A DNA stretch of 64,000 nt, taken from NCBI RefSeq assembly GCF_003347515.1, contig NZ_QEII01000236.1, positions 1-64,000 on the forward strand, read 5' to 3'. The translations under genes were made by a program, and so were the position numbers. Source of the stretch: Rhodoferax ferrireducens. GTDB lineage: Bacteria; Pseudomonadota; Gammaproteobacteria; Burkholderiales; Burkholderiaceae_C. The notes under the pieces were generated by a model. That model saw only the letters and a list, made by a program, of their open reading frames with translations, was not told the DNA's origin and searched no databases. Below, in pieces: positions 35,888 to 48,712 of this stretch. Each line of letters opens with the position of its first letter. The first letter of the stretch is position 1.

Positions 35888-36688
35888 TTAGATGTACTTG
35901 ACCGCCAGGGAGGCGGCCTCGATCAATAGTAGTACCAAAAACAGGCGAACCGCGCCGGGCTGCACGGTGTAGTCCGTCGCGGGCTGTTGCTCCGCCTCCA
36001 GATTGGCTGCCACGGGCACCACGGCCACCGCCAGACTGAAGAAAAAGGTCTTGAGCAGAAAGCCCAGGGTGACGGTCAGGTCGAACACATGGCCGACGGT
36101 TCGGGTGTAGCCCGGCAGCCCCCAGAGTGAAAAACCGTGGACGATGAGGTAGGCCAGCACCAACGCGATCACGCTGCTGATCATGGCCAGCGTCAGCACC
36201 GAGAAGGCGCTGGCAAATACTTTGGGAACCAGTTCGCGGCGCAAGCGTTCCATGCTCAGGCGCGGCAGGGGGCCGGCCTGGGCGGGCAGGGGAAGGCCAG
36301 CGATGGCCGCGTTGAATGTCAGCCCGGCGCGCAAGGCGACAAACAAGGCGGCCGACAGCGGAATGAGCTCCAGCACCAGCACGCGCACCACCATTTGCAG
36401 GGCGTACTGCGACAGGCCGTAGTTATAGGCCGTGACCACCACGATGCGGATCAGTACCAGGCTGAGCAGTGCGGCCAGCGCGGTGAACCAGGGCAAGACC
36501 TGCCAGGTGCTGGCATAAATATGCTGGGACGTGGTGGCGCGGTTGGCCCGGTTGTAAGTGGAGGGCGACAGCGCCATCACCAGCACGACAGCCGCAAAGT
36601 GAATCATGTGCCACCAACTGACCGCTCCGCGCAGCAGCGCGCGGCCCCAGGCGTCGGGAATAAAGTGGGGGGGAGCGCTTGCAGGCAT
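35888..36688 (-). CDS. MlaE-like ABC permease
   Basis: A 266-residue inner-membrane protein of the MlaE/YrbE permease family with five or six membrane segments. The family's features are seen in VVTAYNYGLSQYALQMVVRVLVLELIPLSAALFVALRAG and in VPKVFASAFSVLTLAMISSV. It would form the transmembrane core of a lipid transporter with the MlaD-like protein downstream. The usual Mla order includes an ATPase gene (mlaF) before the permease; here the upstream neighbour is the divergent SOS operon. The ATPase must come from elsewhere or the system is atypical. Confidence 0.85.
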   Translation of the reverse strand: MPASAPPHFIPDAWGRALLRGAVSWWHMIHFAAVVLVMALSPSTYNRANRATTSQHIYASTWQVLPWFTALAALLSLVLIRIVVVTAYNYGLSQYALQMVVRVLVLELIPLSAALFVALRAGLTFNAAIAGLPLPAQAGPLPRLSMERLRRELVPKVFASAFSVLTLAMISSVIALVLAYLIVHGFSLWGLPGYTRTVGHVFDLTVTLGFLLKTFFFSLAVAVVPVAANLEAEQQPATDYTVQPGAVRLFLVLLLIEAASLAVKYI

Positions 36689-36753
36689 GGGCGGATGATA
36701 ACGAGGCCTCCGTCGCGCAGATAGAGAAGACGCAAGTCGGGCAAATCACTATA

Positions 36754-36769
36754 CTGTTTATTTGTACAG
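36754..36769 (+). promoter_or_regulatory. LexA (SOS) box upstream of imuA
   Basis: CTGTTTATTTGTACAG fits CTG-N10-CAG with flanking A and T extending the palindrome. It lies 30 bases before the imuA start, the usual place for SOS control of imuABC operons. Confidence 0.88.
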
Positions 36770-36799
36770 TTAATTATTGTTTGTCTGGTTTGATGTGCC

Positions 36800-37567
36800 A
36801 TGGTGTCCCGACCCTCGCCCCTTTCTTTGGCCCACTTGGGTGACGCCGTCTGGCGCGCCGATGCACTGGCCTGCGCCGCTGGCGCGACGGTGGCCACGGG
36901 CCACCCGGCGCTGGACGCCCAGTTGCCCGGGGGCGGTTGGCCGGTGGGCGCGATCAGCGAAATCCTGCAGGACCACAGTGGCCAAAGCGAATGGCGTTTG
37001 CTGTTGCCCGCGTTGCGGCATGCGGCACCCGGCCCGGTGGTGCTGGTGGGCGCGCCCCATGTGCCGTTCGGGCCGGGGCTGTGGGCCCAGGGTTTTGAGG
37101 CGCGGCGGCTGTTGTGGATGACTGAGAGCGCGCCGGCCGCACGTCTGTGGGCGACTGAGCAGGCGCTGCGTTGCGCCGAGGTGGTGGCGGTGCTGGCCTG
37201 GTTGCCGCAGGTGCGGGCTGAGCAGTTGCGGCGCCTGCAAATCGCGGCCCAGGAACACAGCAAGCTCTTGTTCGTGCTGCGGCCGGCCCAGGCCCAAGGT
37301 GAATCCTCGCCCGCCGTGCTGCGGCTGCTGGCCTCGGCATCGCCGGACAGCGACGCGCTCTTGCTGCACATCCTCAAGCGGCGCGGCCCGCCGCTGGACC
37401 AGCCTCTGACATTGGCGGCCCGGCCGGCCCGGCTGGCCGCCTTGCTGGCAAGCCACGCTCGTCAGGCAGACGATGAGCTTCAAGCGTTGGGGGGCCGGCG
37501 GGTGCCCGCCCTCTGTGTTTTTTCAGGATCGGACCATGTACTGGATCGCACTGCAGCCGCTGCCTGA
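36800..37567 (+). CDS. imuA: ImuA, RecA-like mutasome subunit
   Basis: A 255-residue protein of the ImuA/SulA-RecA-like family, the first component of the imuA-imuB-dnaE2 mutasome that copies damaged DNA with errors. The family N-terminus HPALDAQLPGGGWPVGAISEIL is present, as is LLPALRHAAPGPVVLVGAPHVPF. As in other ImuA proteins, the RecA core lacks a standard Walker A motif. It lies directly behind a LexA box. Its 3' end overlaps imuB by 32 bases. Confidence 0.92.
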   Translation: MVSRPSPLSLAHLGDAVWRADALACAAGATVATGHPALDAQLPGGGWPVGAISEILQDHSGQSEWRLLLPALRHAAPGPVVLVGAPHVPFGPGLWAQGFEARRLLWMTESAPAARLWATEQALRCAEVVAVLAWLPQVRAEQLRRLQIAAQEHSKLLFVLRPAQAQGESSPAVLRLLASASPDSDALLLHILKRRGPPLDQPLTLAARPARLAALLASHARQADDELQALGGRRVPALCVFSGSDHVLDRTAAAA

Positions 37568-38967
37568 ACCGGCCCTAGCCGAGGGCGCTAACCCGCTTTG
37601 CGAAGGCGACCACACGCCTGGCGAAGGTGGGTCGCCCGCGCTGGTCGATGTCCTGAGCGCCCTGGGCTGGTGGGCCTTGCAATTCACGCCCAAGGTGGCG
37701 CGGCTGGAAGACGCGCTGCTGCTGGAGGTCTCGGCCAGCGAGCGCCTGTGGGGCGGGCGGCAGGCATTAATCCGTCATATTTTTGAGTCAAACAAGCCTC
37801 CAGCCACCGTCCAATATGCGCAAGGTGCTACGTCTTTAATAGCGTTTTCACGCCTGCAGACGGACCCACTGGGGGCGACGTCGCCCGACGATCTGCCGCT
37901 GGCCACGCTGGTGGCGGCCCGGCCCCACCTGCCCACCCTGGTCAGAATGGGCTGCAGCCACTGGGGCCAGTTGCGTGCGCTGCCGCGCGGCGGCGTGGCG
38001 CGGCGTTTTGGCGCGCCGCTGCTGGAGGCGCTGGACCGGGCTTATGGACACCGGCCCGATCTTTACCCCTGGCTGGTCGTGCCGGAAGTTTTTGAGGCCA
38101 CGCTGGAACTGGGCGCCCAGGTCGAGACGGCACCGGCGCTGCTGTTTGGCGCGCGCCGCCTGCTCGGCTCATTGCAGGTCTGGCTGCAGCTGCGCCACAG
38201 CGGCGTGCTGGCGCTGGAACTGGGGTGGACCATGGACGCCCGGCGCGACACCGCCACCCAGGGCCAGCTGGTGGTGCGCACGGCCGAGCCCACCGGCGAC
38301 ATGAGCCACCTGCAGCGCCTGCTGGGCGAACATCTGGCGCGCGTCACCTTGCCCGCCCCGGTGAGCTACCTGCGCCTGCGCACCTTGGAGACGCAAAAAC
38401 TACGCGGCGAAAGCACCAGTCTGCTGTCCGACGAGCAGCGCCGGGGTGACAGCCTGCACCAGCTGCTGGAGCGTTTGAGCGCACGCCTGGGCCCGCAGCA
38501 GGTATTGCAAATGCAAGCCTGTGCCGACCACCGGCCGGAACTGATGCAGCGCTGGCAGCCGGCCTCAAGTGCTTCACATTTAATAGCTGCTTGCGCAGGC
38601 GGGACGGGGGCTAGAGGCCAGAATTATCCTAAAAACCCGGAAAACCTCATGGCCAGCGCGCTGTACCCGACCTGGCTGCTGGCCGTGCCACTCCCACTGG
38701 CGGTGCAGCACAACAGGCCACAGTACCAGGGCCCGCTGAGCTTGCTGGCCGGTCCGCAGCGCTTGGAAGCCGGCTGGTGGGGCGGCGGCGATGGCGCCTT
38801 GCGCGACTATTTTCTGGCGCACAGCGAGCGCATGGGCTTGTTGTGGATTTACCGCGAGCGGCTCATGGGGCCGGGCCGGGCAGGGGTGCAAGCAGGGGGC
38901 CAAGCGGAGGGGGAAACTGAGAGAGACCCGGCGCGCTGGACCGAGGCCGAATCACAGTGGTACTTAC

Positions 38968-38984
<17 letters not shown>
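37536..38984 (+). CDS. imuB: ImuB, Y-family polymerase-like mutasome subunit
   Basis: A 482-residue Y-family DNA polymerase homologue. ImuB proteins usually lack catalytic acidic residues and act as a hub that binds the beta clamp, ImuA and DnaE2. LLLEVSASERLWGG replaces the polymerase active-site block, and LRALPRGGVARRFG is the conserved helix-hairpin part. The start at 37536 gives the family N-terminus MYWIALQPLPEP. Two dispersed repeats are translated in frame: SNKPPATVQYAQGATSLIA (about residues 85-103) and HLIAACAGGTGARGQN (about 348-363). Its 3' end overlaps dnaE2 by 17 bases. Confidence 0.92.
37777..37849 (-). repeat. Dispersed ~60-bp repeat (family 1), first copy in imuB
   Basis: CAAGCCTCCAGCCACCGTCC, then AATATGCGCAAGGTGCTACG and TTTAATAGCG match the reverse-strand consensus with a few changes. 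It is read as NKPPATVQYAQGATSLIA, the same frame used by the two copies in the ABC exporter. Confidence 0.75.
38572..38634 (+). repeat. Dispersed ~60-bp repeat (family 1), second copy in imuB
   Basis: TTTAATAGCTGCTTGCGC, a variable eight bases, then GGGGGCTAGAGGCCAGAAT. This is the best match to the consensus in the window. It is translated as LIAACAGGTGARGQN. Confidence 0.88.
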
Positions 38985-42240
<3,256 letters not shown>

Positions 42241-42395
42241 GCGCCCCTGGTTGCCGGCCATTACCTCGACCGACGACCACAACGATCTGGGCGAACTCAT
42301 CCATTCAGCAGATTGTTTACAAAGTTCGCCATCGACTCTGAACGCCCGCCGGATAAGATGAGATTCAAAATAAATCAGTCAGTGGACGCAGGGAA

Positions 42396-42968
42396 ATGTT
42401 TGGTTTTTTAAAAATAAAAGGGACGAAAAAAGCACAGGCATCCTTGAAAGTACCGGCTTCAGTGGCCCCCAGCAGATCCCAAGCGCACAGCAACATTCAT
42501 CACGAGCTGATCCGGGTGGTGTTGAAGGACACATTGCGGCTGCACGGCATTCCATTAGGCTGGCTCGCCTGTGAAGTCATCACCATCGCGCGGTCTGCAG
42601 GCAAAAATGAACTGCATATTCAGTTGATGGTGATGAAGTGGAACGAAAAATTACTGCGCTATGCCGGCGCGCTGCAGCAGCAACTGTTGCTTGGGCTGGA
42701 TCGATTTGACCCATCGGTCGATCATTCAAAATACATTGTGTCGTGGCGTTTTTCACCCAGCTGCAGCATTCCTTTCAAGCAGATGCCCGATCCGAAATTC
42801 TGGTTGTCAGGTGACGAGCCGCCTGTCGTGAACGAAGCACCAATCCCCATCCTGGACCGGCGCCGCGCCCCACGCCCACCGAAGGCCCTCCTTTTGGCGC
42901 CCTCGTTTTTTGACACCTGCGATCGGTCGTCTAATTTCCCCGCCACCGACGTCATTCCCCTCAGGTAG
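42396..42968 (+). CDS. Hypothetical protein (190 aa)
   Basis: I do not recognise this family. It has a charged N-terminal 30 residues, then a compact alpha/beta domain (about residues 35-125: ELIRVVLKDTLRLHGIPLGW, ELHIQLMVMKWNEKLL, HSKYIVSWRFSP). A Pro/Arg-rich, probably disordered C-terminus follows (RRRAPRPPKALLL). No signal peptide or membrane segment. A start preceded by CAGGGA fits. It stands alone between dnaE2 and a chemoreceptor gene; possibly a cytosolic accessory protein. Confidence 0.65.
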   Translation: MFGFLKIKGTKKAQASLKVPASVAPSRSQAHSNIHHELIRVVLKDTLRLHGIPLGWLACEVITIARSAGKNELHIQLMVMKWNEKLLRYAGALQQQLLLGLDRFDPSVDHSKYIVSWRFSPSCSIPFKQMPDPKFWLSGDEPPVVNEAPIPILDRRRAPRPPKALLLAPSFFDTCDRSSNFPATDVIPLR

Positions 42969-43092
42969 GCGTGATTTAAAAATCAACACGGCGTCGAGGT
43001 GCGGCGGTGGAGGTGATTCTGCGTCACTTTAGAATGGCGGTCGGAGCAGCATCGGCCGCAAAAGCACTGCTTCCTTTATTTGGAAAAATGTC

Positions 43093-45054
43093 ATGTCGTT
43101 ACTGCACCGTCTGAGCCTGGCCCAGAAATTTCTTATTTTGGGCGTCATTGCGCTGATCATGGTGATGGTTCCATTGGGCTTGTATTTCAAGAAAACAGCC
43201 GCGGAAATCGATACGCTCAATAGCGAGCAGAGTTCGACGAAGGCGGTGTTTGCACTGAATAAAGTGGTGCAATTTATCCAGTCCCATCGCGGCTTGTCGG
43301 CGGGTGCCTTGAACGGCAACGCGGCTTTGGCGCAGCGCAGACCCGACATGCGCGACAAAGTGACCCTCAACATGAGCACCCTGGATGCTGAACTGAAACA
43401 ACTCGGTGCTTCCGCGCAAATCATGTCCCTGTGGCTGGACGTCAATCAGCGCTGGACCACGCTGGAGCAGGGCGTCTCCAGCGGCCAGCTCAAATCCGCG
43501 GACAGCACCCAACTCCATACGCAGTTGGTGGCCCGTGTGCTGATCCTCAATGAAGAGATTCTGGGTGAGTTTGGCCTGTCGCTTGATCCGCAGGCCGATG
43601 CCTATTTCCTGATTCAGGCCTCGCTGGTGAACATGCCCTTGCTGGCGGAGAACCTGGGCATCATGCGGGCTCGCGGTACCGGTTTTCTGTCTCAAAATAG
43701 CCTGACGCCTGAAGACCGCGGCGGCCTGCGGGCCATTAACAAGCGGGTGCTGGAGTTGCAGGGCGACATGTTCCGCAACCTCAGGCGGGCCACCGAAAAC
43801 AACCCGGACATGAAGGCCGCATTGGCCGCCCGGGCGGAGGCCAGTCGCGCGACCGTCGACAAGACCCTGGCCGTGGCCGATCAAGCGTTGATCAGTGCAA
43901 CCGACATCAATTACCCGGCAGCGCAGTACCTTGACGAGTTCACCCGCACCATTGACGGCTTGTTTGAATTCAATGCACTGGCCATGACCAGCCTGGCCGC
44001 TGCCTTGGATACCCGCGGGAGTGATTTGCGCCGCACGGAGTACATGGTGGTGGCCTTGCAGTTGGTCGGCTTGTTGGCGGCGATTACCCTTGCGCTGGCT
44101 TTTGTGCGCAGCATCACCGGTCCGGTAACGCAAGCCGTGAGGGTGGCCAGTGCCGTCGCAGGCGGCGACCTGACCGTGGACGTGCCCGTTCACGGCAGCA
44201 ATGAATTGGGGCAGTTGATGCAGGCCATGTTGGCCATGCGTGATCATTTGTCCCAAGTGGTGACGCAGGTGCGCCACGGCTCGGAAAGCGTGGCCACCGC
44301 CAGCGCCGAAATCGCCCAGGGCAACCATGATTTGAGCGCCCGCACCGAGAGCCAAGCCAGTGCGCTGGAAGAGACCGCCTCCAGCATGGAAGAACTCGGT
44401 GCCACCGTCAAGCAAAACGCCGACAACGCGCGCCAAGCCAATCAACTGGCCATGCGTGCGTCCACGGTGGCCGTCAAGGGCGGTGAGGTGGTGGGTCAGG
44501 TGGTCGAGACCATGAAGAACATCAATGAGTCATCCCGCAAGATAGCCGACATCATCGGTGTGATTGATGGCATCGCTTTTCAGACCAATATTCTGGCCCT
44601 CAATGCGGCGGTAGAAGCCGCCCGGGCGGGCGAGCAGGGTCGGGGTTTTGCGGTGGTGGCTTCGGAAGTTCGTTCCCTGGCGGGACGATCGGCCGCAGCC
44701 GCCAAGGAAATCAAGTCGTTGATCAGCGTCAGCGTGGAGCGAGTGGAGCACGGCACGATCTTGGTCGACCAAGCCGGTGTCACCATGGCCGAAGTGGTCA
44801 GCAGCATCAAGCGGGTGACCGACATCATGGGTGAGATCAGCGCGGCCAGCAATGAGCAATCCACGGGCATCGCACAGGTGGGCGAAGCCGTGACGCAAAT
44901 CGACCAGACCACGCAGCAAAACGCGGCCCTGGTGGAAGAGATGGCGGCCGCGGCCGGCAGCTTGAGGAGTCAGGCGCAGGAGTTGGTGCAGGTGGTGGCG
45001 GTGTTTCGGGTTGGCGGTTTGATACCGTCTCCCCTGGCCTTGGGCCAAGCCTGA
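43093..45054 (+). CDS. Methyl-accepting chemotaxis protein
   Basis: A 653-residue chemoreceptor. A membrane helix at about residues 12-32 is followed by a periplasmic helical domain with [16 protein letters not shown], reminiscent of nitrate/nitrite-sensing (NIT-like) domains. A second helix is at about 318-338, then a HAMP domain. The signalling tip [19 protein letters not shown] begins near residue 492. There is no C-terminal CheR-binding pentapeptide, so adaptation would need other receptors. The ligand is unknown. The sialidase-like gene follows after seven bases but is functionally unrelated. Confidence 0.95.
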   Translation: MSLLHRLSLAQKFLILGVIALIMVMVPLGLYFKKTAAEIDTLNSEQSSTKAVFALNKVVQFIQSHRGLSAGALNGNAALAQRRPDMRDKVTLNMSTLDAELKQLGASAQIMSLWLDVNQRWTTLEQGVSSGQLKSADSTQLHTQLVARVLILNEEILGEFGLSLDPQADAYFLIQASLVNMPLLAENLGIMRARGTGFLSQNSLTPEDRGGLRAINKRVLELQGDMFRNLRRATENNPDMKAALAARAEASRATVDKTLAVADQALISATDINYPAAQYLDEFTRTIDGLFEFNALAMTSLAAALDTRGSDLRRTEYMVVALQLVGLLAAITLALAFVRSITGPVTQAVRVASAVAGGDLTVDVPVHGSNELGQLMQAMLAMRDHLSQVVTQVRHGSESVATASAEIAQGNHDLSARTESQASALEETASSMEELGATVKQNADNARQANQLAMRASTVAVKGGEVVGQVVETMKNINESSRKIADIIGVIDGIAFQTNILALNAAVEAARAGEQGRGFAVVASEVRSLAGRSAAAAKEIKSLISVSVERVEHGTILVDQAGVTMAEVVSSIKRVTDIMGEISAASNEQSTGIAQVGEAVTQIDQTTQQNAALVEEMAAAAGSLRSQAQELVQVVAVFRVGGLIPSPLALGQA

Positions 45055-45061
45055 CCGCTCA

Positions 45062-46228
45062 ATGCCGCTTCTTTTTCGTTCCTTCGGCACACGACTGCTT
45101 TGCGGTCTGCTGATCTGTGGCGCCTTGCTGGGCCTGGACGTGGCCCGTCGTAGCGGGATCACGCCCGTGGCCCGGGCGGTGTGGCCTGCGCAGGACAAGG
45201 CGGCTGGCATGCATGCGGTGCCGATGAGTCGCGGCCACATTCCCATGCCCGCCAACACGCCGGCGGCGCATGCCAGCAGTCTGCTGGCGATGCCGGCCGG
45301 GCACCCTTCCGCGCTGATGGCCTTCTGGTTTGCCGGCGCGCGCGAAAGTGCGGCCGATGTGCAGATCGCCGCCTCCTACTTTGACCGTCGCAGCCAGCAA
45401 TGGAGCGCCGCGCGTTTTGTGCTGAACCGCGCCGCCATGGGGGATCAACTGGGTTTTGGCGTGCGGCGGCTGGGCAATCCGGTGGCCTGGCTGGATGCCC
45501 AGGGCAAGATTCATCTGTTCGTGGTGGCGACCGGCCTGGGCGGCTGGGCCGCCGGGCGCATTGTGCATTTGCGCCAAAGCGAGGCCGGGCAGGACTTCTC
45601 TGCGCTGTCGTTTGACATGGTGCGGGCACTGCCCCTGTCCTGGCTGTGGAACACCAGTTTTCTGGTGCGCAGCGCACCGTTGCCCCTGAAAGACGGGGGC
45701 ATGGTGCTGCCGGTGCATTTCGAGTTGGGCATCAAATACCCGGTGGCCTTGCGCTTTGATGCCGCAGGCGATTTCAAGGGCATGGTGCGTATTTCGAGTC
45801 GCCAGCACCTGCTGCAACCCACGCTCTTGATGGTGAACGCATCGCATTGGCTGGCGCTGATGCGCGACAACAGCCCGGTGGGCAAGGTGGCGGTGGCGCA
45901 AACGCTGGACAACGGGCAGAGTTGGGCTGATTTGCCGGACCTGGCGCTGGACAACCCGGATGCCTCCGTGGCGGGGCTGGCGATGGCGCCCGGGCGTATG
46001 TTTCTGGCTCAGAATTCTTCGCTTCACTCGCGCAAGGCGCTTGATTTGAGCGCCTCGGTGGATGGCAGGGTCTGGTCCCTGGCCCAAGGGCTGGCGCATG
46101 GCGCCGGTGCGGATGAATACTCTTACCCGGCCCTGACCTGGGCCGATGACAGCTTGTGGGTGAGTTACACAGATCAGCGCCGCAACATCGCCTGGCAACG
46201 CTTTTCCTTGTCGGCAAGCCCCCACTGA
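45062..46228 (+). CDS. Sialidase-like (BNR/Asp-box) exported protein
   Basis: A 388-residue protein with an N-terminal membrane/signal segment (about residues 8-27) and a predicted six-bladed propeller related to exo-alpha-sialidases (COG4692-like). An Asp-box is visible as TLDNGQSWADLP near residue 281, with a weaker one SASVDGRVWSLA near 330. Other propeller features include LMAFWFAGARES and GGMVLPVHFELG. True sialidase activity is unproven: I cannot confirm the Arg triad, and related proteins may act on plant or cell-wall sugars. A membrane protein gene follows after 14 bases. Confidence 0.75.
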   Translation: MPLLFRSFGTRLLCGLLICGALLGLDVARRSGITPVARAVWPAQDKAAGMHAVPMSRGHIPMPANTPAAHASSLLAMPAGHPSALMAFWFAGARESAADVQIAASYFDRRSQQWSAARFVLNRAAMGDQLGFGVRRLGNPVAWLDAQGKIHLFVVATGLGGWAAGRIVHLRQSEAGQDFSALSFDMVRALPLSWLWNTSFLVRSAPLPLKDGGMVLPVHFELGIKYPVALRFDAAGDFKGMVRISSRQHLLQPTLLMVNASHWLALMRDNSPVGKVAVAQTLDNGQSWADLPDLALDNPDASVAGLAMAPGRMFLAQNSSLHSRKALDLSASVDGRVWSLAQGLAHGAGADEYSYPALTWADDSLWVSYTDQRRNIAWQRFSLSASPH

Positions 46229-46242
46229 GACCTGATCACTTG

Positions 46243-46959
46243 ATGGACCTGAGCGCTTTGTCAGACCTGTTGCTGTCAACCGGGAACCCGGTCTTGCCTG
46301 CGCCCGCGTTCATGCGGCTGGCCTTACCCGCCATTTGGGCCATCGTGCTGGGCAGTGGCGCCTTGCTTCTGGCGGGCAGGCTGGCTCGCCCTTATCGACT
46401 CGGCTTGGGCCTGCTGGTGGCCGTGTGGACCCTGCTGCCGGGGCCGGCATCACCCGCATATTGGCTCGGCCTGGCGTTTCAAACGCCCAGTTTGATGACG
46501 GCTGTCATGGGTCTGGCCTGGTTTTGGGATCGTGAACGGCGTGGGCCGGGAGCCGGTGTCATGGCGGCAGAGTCGAGCGGTCCGGCATTGAAAATTCTGG
46601 CTGCCGCCGGCATTGCGCTCGGGTGGATATTGCTGCTGGATACGCTGGCTTGGCTGCCGGTGTCGGTCTACGCGTGGGGCTTTGGTTCGGCCGCCGTCGG
46701 TGCCGTGGCAATATTCGCCACGCTGCTTTGGGCCGTCTGGGGCACTGCGCGTGCGAAGGGTCGCTCGCCAGCGCTGGTCGGGCCGATGTTGATGCTGTGT
46801 GTGTTGACCTTGTTTGTGCTGACCCGTTTGCCGAGCGGCAATCTGTGGGATGCGCTGATCGACCCTTGGCTCTGGGTCGCGCTTCAGCTGGGCTGGCTGT
46901 TCAGCGCCGTGCGCCGCCTGATCACGGTGCGGCGCTTGTCACCAGCCATTCGCGTCTGA
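46243..46959 (+). CDS. Hypothetical polytopic membrane protein
   Basis: A 238-residue protein with about six hydrophobic segments (roughly 22-45, 52-70, 78-92, 112-133, 140-165 and 180-198). I recognise no family. It starts 14 bases after the sialidase-like gene and is probably co-transcribed, so the pair may act together at the inner membrane. The start at 46243 is preferred over upstream codons lying in the preceding gene. Its last 38 bases overlap the 3' end of the convergent GT39 gene. Confidence 0.65.
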   Translation: MDLSALSDLLLSTGNPVLPAPAFMRLALPAIWAIVLGSGALLLAGRLARPYRLGLGLLVAVWTLLPGPASPAYWLGLAFQTPSLMTAVMGLAWFWDRERRGPGAGVMAAESSGPALKILAAAGIALGWILLLDTLAWLPVSVYAWGFGSAAVGAVAIFATLLWAVWGTARAKGRSPALVGPMLMLCVLTLFVLTRLPSGNLWDALIDPWLWVALQLGWLFSAVRRLITVRRLSPAIRV

Positions 46960-48709
46960 ACAGCCAGGTTTGCGGATACCAGAGGTTGGCGAGATTGATT
47001 TCGCCGCTCTGGTGGCGTCCCTTCACTTCCCAGCGCGTGCCCAGCACGGTGCAGCCCGGTACGCAGGGCGGTGCCTGCTCGGCGGGTTCTGACTGAAGCC
47101 AGATGACCGCATCATGGCTGGTCAATAAACGCTTGAGTTCCACGGCGTGCTCGCTGATGTGGGGCGCTGCACGACCTTCGCTGTCGTAGGGCACAAACTG
47201 GTTACCCGGCAGCAAGAACTGAAAGCGCTCGAACTGGCCGTTGAAGCCGTTCGGCACGGCGACGCGGGCCTGGTGAAGCTTGGCGATCACCTCACTCGGG
47301 TACAGGCCGGCGGCACCGTTCAAGGGCGCGGTGGCCAAGCCGAAACTGGCGAACACCACGAGGCAGGCAGCCACGGTGCAGGCGCGTGTCCAGGCGGGCT
47401 TGACTGCGCCGCCGATCACGAGGGCCAGGCCCGTCAGCATGGCGAGCATGGCGGCGCCCAGTTCGGTGCCGCTGCCAATGCCGAGCTCGTGTGCAGCCCA
47501 GGCGATGCGCCCCAGCACCGTAATAAAAATTCCGCACAGCAGCAAGGACGCCAAAAACCAGCCGCGTGCAATGCGCTGCCAGCAAAGTGCCACCAGCATG
47601 GCCAAGGCCGGCATGGCGGGGATGACGTAGCGTGCCGAGCGCTGGCTGGGCAGGGTGAACACGATCAGCCAGACGGCCAACCAGATCAGCACGATCAGGA
47701 GATGCGGCGACAGCCGGGTGATGGCGCCATCGTCTTTTGATTCGCGCCAGGTTTGAACTCCCAGCCTGAGTCCAAGCCACATCAGGCCGAGCACGACAAA
47801 GGCCAGCAGGCCGGCGTTTTGCGCATAGGCCAGCAGCTGCGCCCATATGCTGACGCCGCCGCCGAGCAAGGCCACATGCCAGTAGCCCTGGCTATTCGAC
47901 AACTTGCCTGCGTTTTCACCAATGACAAACTCCTGCCAGACCGCAGCGGGGTTGGGGTCCAACACAAACCACAAGGCAAAAATGCCCAGCGCAAGCGCCG
48001 CGCTCAAGCTCACTTTGAGCGTGGTCTGTAGCGCCACGCGCCAGTTCAGGGTGGGCGCACTCACGAGCTGGGCGCACCACAGTGCGGCGGCGGCCGGGGC
48101 AATCAGGGCAAAGGATTTGTAGGCCAGCCCGAGCCCCAGCGCCAGCCCGAAGCCGGCATGGGTCAGCCACCCCAGGCTGCTCACTTGTGACGCAGGTGCC
48201 GGGCGTAGGCGTTGCCACAAGAGCCAGAACATGGGCAGGTTCAGCCAGAAAGTTTCCGGGGCGCTGGTCAGGTAGGCGCGACCAAAACGGAAGGTGCAGA
48301 AAAACGCCAGGTAAAGGCAGGCGGCGAGGCAGGCGGTGCGCAGGTCGCGGGTGATTTTCTGCACCGTCCAGGCCACGGCGCCGGCGATCAGCAGGGTGTA
48401 GATCAGGCTGGGCGTGCGCAATGCCGCCATGCTCCAGTGTTGCCCCCAGTCACCGGCCACGATCGCCTGCCAGAACAGCAGCGGCGGTTTGGTGTTGCGC
48501 ATGTGGTCCAGCTCGGACACCAGCGGCAACCAGTGCTGGGACGCCGCCGTCAGGCGCGCAATGTGGGTGTAGACCAGCTCGTCGCCGTTGGTCGGGATGT
48601 ACTGGCCGCCCAAACCGAAGGCATAGACGGCGGCAGCAAACACCAGCAGGGCAAGCCAGAGCCCCGTAGCGGTGTCAACAGTCTGGTGTTGCGGCGGGGG
48701 CGGACGCAT
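46922..48709 (-). CDS. GT39-family glycosyltransferase (ArnT/PMT-like)
   Basis: A 595-residue polytopic inner-membrane glycosyltransferase. The N-terminal periplasmic loop QYIPTNGDELVYTHIARLTA carries the acidic DE motif of the GT39/ArnT fold. PLVSELDHMRNTKPPLLFW is the typical second loop, and about eleven membrane segments follow. Such enzymes move sugars from undecaprenyl phosphate to lipid A, glycans or proteins. Next to GtrA- and GT9-like genes and lipid A acyltransferases, an LPS-modifying role is likely. The acceptor cannot be assigned. Confidence 0.88.
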   Translation of the reverse strand: MRPPPPQHQTVDTATGLWLALLVFAAAVYAFGLGGQYIPTNGDELVYTHIARLTAASQHWLPLVSELDHMRNTKPPLLFWQAIVAGDWGQHWSMAALRTPSLIYTLLIAGAVAWTVQKITRDLRTACLAACLYLAFFCTFRFGRAYLTSAPETFWLNLPMFWLLWQRLRPAPASQVSSLGWLTHAGFGLALGLGLAYKSFALIAPAAAALWCAQLVSAPTLNWRVALQTTLKVSLSAALALGIFALWFVLDPNPAAVWQEFVIGENAGKLSNSQGYWHVALLGGGVSIWAQLLAYAQNAGLLAFVVLGLMWLGLRLGVQTWRESKDDGAITRLSPHLLIVLIWLAVWLIVFTLPSQRSARYVIPAMPALAMLVALCWQRIARGWFLASLLLCGIFITVLGRIAWAAHELGIGSGTELGAAMLAMLTGLALVIGGAVKPAWTRACTVAACLVVFASFGLATAPLNGAAGLYPSEVIAKLHQARVAVPNGFNGQFERFQFLLPGNQFVPYDSEGRAAPHISEHAVELKRLLTSHDAVIWLQSEPAEQAPPCVPGCTVLGTRWEVKGRHQSGEINLANLWYPQTWLFRREWLVTSAAP

Positions 48710-48712
48710 GGT

